This document shows positions 59,425 through 64,000 of a stretch of 64,000 nucleotides of DNA, piece by piece. The DNA lies in contig NZ_FNYE01000039.1 of the NCBI RefSeq assembly GCF_900108945.1, positions 1-64,000 of the forward strand. The letters are read 5' to 3'. Under the pieces are notes generated by a model. It had not been told where the DNA came from. It made no database searches and saw only the letters and a list, made by a program, of their open reading frames with translations. The first letter of the stretch is position 1; every line of letters starts with the position of its first letter. The stretch is from Paraburkholderia diazotrophica. Lineage in GTDB: Bacteria; Pseudomonadota; Gammaproteobacteria; Burkholderiales; Burkholderiaceae. Position numbers and translations under genes: made by a program.

Positions 59425-60747
59425 TTACTCCGCCTGCGGTGCTTCGAGCGATGCACTGAACCGCGGCTCGACAGGCGCATCGTTCGCCAATGCGCCGCTG
59501 CTCGAACGGATGCCGCGATCCGGGCTCACCCAGCGCGCGCGCTTTCTGCCGCGCTGGCTGATCACGCCCGGCAACGCGATGACGGAAGCGATCATGCTGA
59601 TTGCCCAGAACGCAGCGGGATACCAGACGGTGTCGATGAAATAGCGCATCAGATTCTTGTCGTAACGCCGGTCGATCAGGCAGCCGATCAGGATCTGCGC
59701 GCAGCAGGTCGCGAAGAGCAGCACGCCCGTGCCGCGCGGCACGAACCCGAAGCGCCAGCTTTCCGGCAGCGTGAACATCGCCGTGGCCGCCATCATCACG
59801 AGCGTGAAGAGCATGCAATACGCCCACACGATGCTGACCGCGTACTCGATGAAGATCGGCCACATCATCATGTTGCGGCGTGACAGCACCGCGCCCGCGT
59901 ATTTGAAGAGCACCTGGATGCCGCCCTTCGCCCAGCGCAGACGCTGCCTGTAAAGGCCGCGGAACGTCTCCGGCATCAGGATCCAGCTGAGCGCGCGCGA
60001 TTCGAAATGCACGGCCCAGCCCTGCACCTGGAGCTTCCAGCTGATGTCGATGTCTTCCGTCAGCATGTCGGAACTCCAGTAGCCGACTTCCTGCAGCGCG
60101 CGCTTGCGGAACATCGACACCACGCCCGACACCGTCAGCAGACGTCCATACATGTGCTGCGTGCGCTTGATGAGACCGACGATCGACGAGAACTCGCCCA
60201 CCTGCATGCGCCCGAGCAGCGACGAGCGCGTGCGGATGCGCGGATTGCCCGTCACCGCGCCGACGGATGCGTCGTCGAGGAAGTGGCGCAGCATCCAGCC
60301 GATCGCTTCCTTGTCGAGCAGCGAATCGCCGTCGATGCACATCAGGTACTCGGCGTCCGACAGCATCGCGGCCGTCGTGAGACCGATCGCCTTGCCCTCG
60401 TTCTGATGTTGATGCACGACGACGAGCTTCGGATAGACGCTCACCAGCTGGTTCAGGATCGTGCCCGTTTCGTCGCGGCTGCCGTCGTTGATCGCGATGA
60501 TGTTGTAGTTCGGATAGTTCAGCTCGTCGAGGCACGCGATCACTTCGCGCACGTTGTCCGCTTCGTTGTAGCAAGGCACGACGACCGACACCTTCGGATA
60601 CGACACCAGCGGCGGCGCCGACTTGCGCCCCGCGTCCCGGCGCTCGACGAGCACGTAATGAAGCAGGCCGCCCACCATCCACAGATAGGCCATCAACAGC
60701 GGGTAGTAAAAGACAAAGTTCGAGATGACGCTCATGACATTTTTCAT
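59425..60747 (-). CDS. pgaC: Poly-beta-1,6-N-acetylglucosamine synthase PgaC
   Basis: 440 aa membrane GT2 synthase. Active-site blocks: VVVPCYNEADNVREV, INDGSRDET, MCIDGDSLLD, LTEDIDISWKLQ and the QRLRWAKGG product-site motif, with flanking TM helices. It polymerises UDP-GlcNAc into PNAG, a biofilm adhesin, in the inner membrane. It lies 69 bp after pgaB and 65 bp before pgaD. Confidence 0.93.
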   Translation of the reverse strand: MKNVMSVISNFVFYYPLLMAYLWMVGGLLHYVLVERRDAGRKSAPPLVSYPKVSVVVPCYNEADNVREVIACLDELNYPNYNIIAINDGSRDETGTILNQLVSVYPKLVVVHQHQNEGKAIGLTTAAMLSDAEYLMCIDGDSLLDKEAIGWMLRHFLDDASVGAVTGNPRIRTRSSLLGRMQVGEFSSIVGLIKRTQHMYGRLLTVSGVVSMFRKRALQEVGYWSSDMLTEDIDISWKLQVQGWAVHFESRALSWILMPETFRGLYRQRLRWAKGGIQVLFKYAGAVLSRRNMMMWPIFIEYAVSIVWAYCMLFTLVMMAATAMFTLPESWRFGFVPRGTGVLLFATCCAQILIGCLIDRRYDKNLMRYFIDTVWYPAAFWAISMIASVIALPGVISQRGRKRARWVSPDRGIRSSSGALANDAPVEPRFSASLEAPQAE

Positions 60748-60816
60748 TGTGGTCCCCTGATCTGGGCCGGCATCGCGCGGGTTGCATGCTTCGTGTTCGA
60801 AACCCGCGCTCGACGC

Positions 60817-62859
60817 TCAGCCCAACATCCCCTGATTCGTTCGCAGCGTGCTTTGCACCGACATCACATCGCGCAGCACGGTCGTGTCCGGCCGGTTCTT
60901 CAGGAAGTCGTCCGGCCCATAGCCCAAATGCACGACGCCCGCTGCGTTGAGCCGCTTCATCTGCGCGCGCAGGACGGCGGCTTCGACAGGCTGCTGCGTC
61001 TGCGCATCGACGGCGGGCAACTCGAACACGGTCTTCGCGGCCGCGCCCGGCTGCTTCATCACGGTCTGCTGAAGGCGATCGAGCCATGCGTCGCTCACGC
61101 GCCCGCTGGCGGCCCGTGGCGCTGCCGTCAAAGCGACGAAGTCGTAGTTCGCGAGCGCTGCCGCGACGGAAAGCGAGAAGTTGCGCTCGGCATTCGGATC
61201 GAGCGCGGCCTCGGCGGACACCGTGCGTGCCGTCAACACATTGCCGCCGCCCTGATAGGCGCGCACGCGCTCCGCAAGCTGGTTCGTGAAGGCGGTCAGA
61301 TACGCTGTCCTGTTCTTCGCCCAGCGCTGCATCAGTTCATCGGACGCGTGAATCTGCGCGATGTCGCCGGGCAGCCCCCACGAGCGATAGACAGCCAACG
61401 CGGGCGCGCTCGTGTCTTCGTATGCGTTCAACGTCGCGTCTGCGCCGAACACGACACCGTTGAAACTCGAGTAGCGCGTGAGGTCGTCGTACAGCTCCTG
61501 GATGGTCTGACGCGCGAGCGGATCGAACGGGCTCAGGCGTTGCGCGCGGCCGCGCTGCGCATCGCTCGGGCTGTTCGCCGCAACTTCGACAAGGCGCCCT
61601 GCCGCCGCATGGCCCGTCGGCACATCGAATGCGAGCAGCGGCATGTGCGCATACACCTGCACGCCCGCGCGCGTGATCAGCTGCCACGCGACGCGGTTGA
61701 ACAGATCCGCCCGCATCGGCATATGACGGTTCGGGTAGTACATCGCGCGCGCGACGCCCGTGTTGTCCGGGTCCCAGTACGCCTTCAGGTAGACCGACTT
61801 CGGTTCGAGATTCTTGATCCGGTCGAGCAGACGGCCGAGCTTCTCTTCGCTCCTGTTCGGATCGATGTCGTACATCTCGTCGAGCGACACGTTGACGACG
61901 CGCTCCACCGGGTTGTGCTCGCCGCGATACGCGCGCGACGAACGCATCTGCGCGATCAGCGTGCCGACGTCCCAATCGTATGAAACGAGCAGACGGCGAA
62001 TCTGCGTGAGCGGGACATCGGGCGTGTTCGGGCCATCGTCGAGCGTGAAATGCACGGACATGCCGAGCGCCTGCGACGCCTTGATGAGCGCCGCGTTATA
62101 CATGCCATACGGCCACACGGCCGAGCGCACCATCACGCCCGTGCGGTCCTGGATCAGATCGACGCTCTGCTTCAGATCGTCGTGCACGCGCGCCTGGTAC
62201 TCTTCATCCGTTTCATAGCGTTGCAATTGCGGCAGATACAGATGCGCACTCGCGGCGGGCAGTTCGTTGCCTTGCGGATTCGCCAGCGCGCCGTGATGCA
62301 GGTCGTGCGTATGCGACGCCACTTCGACGAGACCCGATTGCGACATCTCGCGCAGATCGTCCCAGCTCATGAAGTAGCCCGCCGGCATCACCGACTTGTG
62401 GCTGATGCGCACGGGGTCGCCCGCGGGCGTATCGGTCCAGCGCGTGACGACGCCGATCAGCGCCGGATAGCCGTATTGCTGCAGCAACGGGAATGCGCGC
62501 GTGAACTGGCTCTTGTACGCGTCGTCGAAGGTCAGCAGCACGGCGCGCGGCGGCAGGCGCGGTCCGCCGTTGCGCGATGCGACGATCTGATCGACGCTCA
62601 CCGGGCGAAAGTCCTTCGCCTTCAGCCACGCGAAGATCGTGTTGAGCGTGGCCGTGCTGATCGCGCACGTATCGGCGACCGTTGCGACATCCGCGTGCAG
62701 GTCGTCGCGGATGTCGTGAATCGCGAGCACGCGAAACGTGAGGCCGTCGTCGGCATCCTGCGGCGGCAGCCGATCGAGCGCGAGGCGTGCCTGTGCGGCG
62801 GGCACCGCGGCGAGGCCCGCGGCGAATGCGAGAAAACGTCTGCGATTGAGCTTGTCCAT
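60817..62859 (-). CDS. pgaB: PNAG deacetylase PgaB
   Basis: 680 aa. Signal-like N-terminus with twin Arg (LNRRRFLAFAAGLAAVPAA). N-terminal polysaccharide deacetylase: LLTFDDAYKSQF and VASHTHDLHHG, with Asp and His metal ligands. C-terminal glycoside hydrolase-like domain with SVYLKAYWDPDNTG and GLPGDIAQIHASDEL. It partially deacetylates PNAG in the periplasm for export; the C-terminal domain can cleave dePNAG. It lies six bp after pgaA. Confidence 0.93.
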   Translation of the reverse strand: MDKLNRRRFLAFAAGLAAVPAAQARLALDRLPPQDADDGLTFRVLAIHDIRDDLHADVATVADTCAISTATLNTIFAWLKAKDFRPVSVDQIVASRNGGPRLPPRAVLLTFDDAYKSQFTRAFPLLQQYGYPALIGVVTRWTDTPAGDPVRISHKSVMPAGYFMSWDDLREMSQSGLVEVASHTHDLHHGALANPQGNELPAASAHLYLPQLQRYETDEEYQARVHDDLKQSVDLIQDRTGVMVRSAVWPYGMYNAALIKASQALGMSVHFTLDDGPNTPDVPLTQIRRLLVSYDWDVGTLIAQMRSSRAYRGEHNPVERVVNVSLDEMYDIDPNRSEEKLGRLLDRIKNLEPKSVYLKAYWDPDNTGVARAMYYPNRHMPMRADLFNRVAWQLITRAGVQVYAHMPLLAFDVPTGHAAAGRLVEVAANSPSDAQRGRAQRLSPFDPLARQTIQELYDDLTRYSSFNGVVFGADATLNAYEDTSAPALAVYRSWGLPGDIAQIHASDELMQRWAKNRTAYLTAFTNQLAERVRAYQGGGNVLTARTVSAEAALDPNAERNFSLSVAAALANYDFVALTAAPRAASGRVSDAWLDRLQQTVMKQPGAAAKTVFELPAVDAQTQQPVEAAVLRAQMKRLNAAGVVHLGYGPDDFLKNRPDTTVLRDVMSVQSTLRTNQGMLG

Positions 62860-62865
62860 GATCGC

Positions 62866-64000
62866 CTACAGAGGAATGTTCAGGTTCAGGTAGATGAGCT
62901 TGCTGGTCTCGCGCGTACGGTCCATGCGCTGGCTGGCGACGCCGATGCCATACGCAAGCGACGCGTGCGCGCTGAACTGCCACTGCTGTTCGAGACGCAC
63001 TTCCCACAGCATGCTGTTGCCGATATCCGTTTGCCGATAGCCGCCGACCGTTGCATAGGCGCGATTTGCGAGCGACTGGTCGGCGTTGCGCCACGACGTC
63101 CACTGGTACATCGCCGTCAGTTGCGCCGTCATGTCGCGATGAGGCGCGAAATACGCGGTGTTCGCGAGCGTGTTGCTGCTCGTGTTCAACTCGACCCATG
63201 TCGCGACGAGATGGCTCGGTGTATTGATGAGGCGCTCGTACCACGTGCCGACCCACGACTGGTTCAAGTTCGTGTCGCTATAGCGCGCCGCGCCGTACGT
63301 GAGGTCGAAGTACCGGTAGTCGTCGACGCTGTAGCGCACACTGCCCGTCGCCGCGCGGCCTGTCACGCCTGCCTGATAGGCCTTCCACGGCAACGAGTTG
63401 ACGTTGCTGTCGACGCCCGCCGAAAAGCGCCAGCGATCGTCGGGCGCATAGCTCACGCTGCCGGCGCCGCCTGTTTTCGCCTGCGGTCCTGTCGAACGAT
63501 CGATTTCCGCTGCCGCGTCGATGCCGCGAAACCGGAAGTCGCCGCCGACGCCGTTGCGCACGCGGCTCACGCTGTTGCCGTCGCCCGTATCTGCGCGGCC
63601 GCTGAACTGATGCGCGAACACACGCCAGTAGTCGGCGAGCGGCATCGAATAGAGCTGTGTATCGATGCCCCAGTTGTTGTCGGCGAGAACCGAGTTGCCC
63701 TTCTGTCCGTTCGCCGCGATGATCAGTTGCGGGCTCTTGTAGGCCGCGTAATCGCGCTGGAACGTCTTCACCGTGTTGTTGTCGGGAAAGCGATCGCCGA
63801 AGGTCGCGTTCACTTCCGCTGCGCGGTCGTACTGGTTCAATTCGAGCGCGGTGCGGCCTAAGCCCGCAAGCGTTTCGATGTCGCCGGGGTGATCGACGAG
63901 CGTGCCTTCATAGACCTTTTGCGCTTCGCGCGGACGCTGCTGCACGAGCGATGCATCCGAGCGCGCGCTGATCAGCGCGGGGTCGAACGGCGCTTCGTGG
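62866..64000 (-). CDS. pgaA: PNAG outer membrane porin PgaA, C-terminal part (5' end outside window)
   Basis: The frame is open to the right edge of the window; 378 codons are visible. The N-terminal visible part has TPR-like helices (REAQKVYEGTLVDHPGDIETLAGLGRTALEL is longer than allowed to quote; the core is GLGRTALELNQYDRA). The rest is an outer-membrane beta-barrel rich in aromatic-polar alternation and ending LIYLNLNIPL. PgaA exports PNAG across the outer membrane. Gene order pgaA-pgaB-pgaC-pgaD confirms the assignment. Confidence 0.9.
   Translation of the reverse strand, partial: HEAPFDPALISARSDASLVQQRPREAQKVYEGTLVDHPGDIETLAGLGRTALELNQYDRAAEVNATFGDRFPDNNTVKTFQRDYAAYKSPQLIIAANGQKGNSVLADNNWGIDTQLYSMPLADYWRVFAHQFSGRADTGDGNSVSRVRNGVGGDFRFRGIDAAAEIDRSTGPQAKTGGAGSVSYAPDDRWRFSAGVDSNVNSLPWKAYQAGVTGRAATGSVRYSVDDYRYFDLTYGAARYSDTNLNQSWVGTWYERLINTPSHLVATWVELNTSSNTLANTAYFAPHRDMTAQLTAMYQWTSWRNADQSLANRAYATVGGYRQTDIGNSMLWEVRLEQQWQFSAHASLAYGIGVASQRMDRTRETSKLIYLNLNIPL

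Noticed and set aside
62050..63861. 603-codon plus-strand frame opposite pgaB and pgaA
   Set aside because: Antisense shadow in a GC-rich operon; no domain and no ribosome binding site.

Overview
The window looks like a chromosome segment from a Burkholderiaceae bacterium, most like Paraburkholderia or Caballeronia. The evidence is its high GC content, dense GC3-rich genes, the C-terminal end of a Burkholderia-type porin, a glnHPQ operon, the hopanoid block hpnIJKL, a pgaABCD polysaccharide operon and many LysR and OmpR-type regulators. No rRNA, tRNA or CRISPR array was seen, and there is no intact transposase.

Layout. 1-1.9 kb: end of a porin gene with its terminator, a ProQ/FinO-domain RNA chaperone and a hexapeptide acyltransferase. 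2.5-9.4 kb: a plus-strand catabolic-looking run with an F420 theme, comprising a luciferase-like oxidoreductase, an NADPH:F420 reductase-like protein, a 43-codon ORF that overlaps both neighbours, CofC (an F420 biosynthesis guanylyltransferase), a nitronate monooxygenase, an acyl-CoA dehydrogenase and an acyl-CoA ligase. 9.4-9.7 kb: a convergent gap holding a Xer/dif-like sequence and short repeats that may be mobile-element debris. 9.7-14 kb: glnHPQ, then a C45-type peptidase and an RpiR regulator on the same strand. 14.2-19.2 kb: a LysR gene divergent from an M20 peptidase, an MFS transporter and a serine hydrolase. 19.3-24.8 kb: PPK2, a small YdcH-type protein, a divergent ampC/ampR pair and a 14-TM MFS exporter.

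The accessory heart is 25-39.8 kb. First is a minus-strand three-gene anti-phage locus matching Shango (TerB-domain protein, ATPase, Lhr-like helicase). Next to it, on the same strand, is a tightly coupled operon that I do not recognise as a described system. It has a 48-aa Q/P-rich peptide with a very good ribosome binding site, a stem-loop, three consecutive haem-oxygenase-like diiron (HDO) proteins, a class III aminotransferase and an EamA/RarD permease. The three HDO proteins have winged-helix-like N-terminal extensions that could be peptide-binding RRE domains. A divergent MocR-type regulator lies beyond a 780-bp intergenic region carrying repeated AAGTGTTC/GAACACTT boxes. I read this as a candidate peptide-derived (RiPP-like) natural product pathway; this is inference.

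39.8-47.6 kb: beta-carbonic anhydrase, a Fur-family gene broken by a single-base frameshift, hpnLKJI (hopanoid head-group assembly) and a cytochrome b561. 47.7-55.6 kb: a QseB/PmrA-like two-component pair, a small unknown gene, a SET-domain protein, a nitrilase-fold protein lacking the catalytic cysteine beside a divergent LysR gene, an OmpR/EnvZ-like pair whose kinase carries an in-frame 12-bp tandem repeat, and a GFA-type protein. 55.7-64 kb: a minus-strand poly-N-acetylglucosamine operon, pgaA (partial)-pgaB-pgaC-pgaD, followed by glmS (precursor supply) and an exported protein of unknown function.
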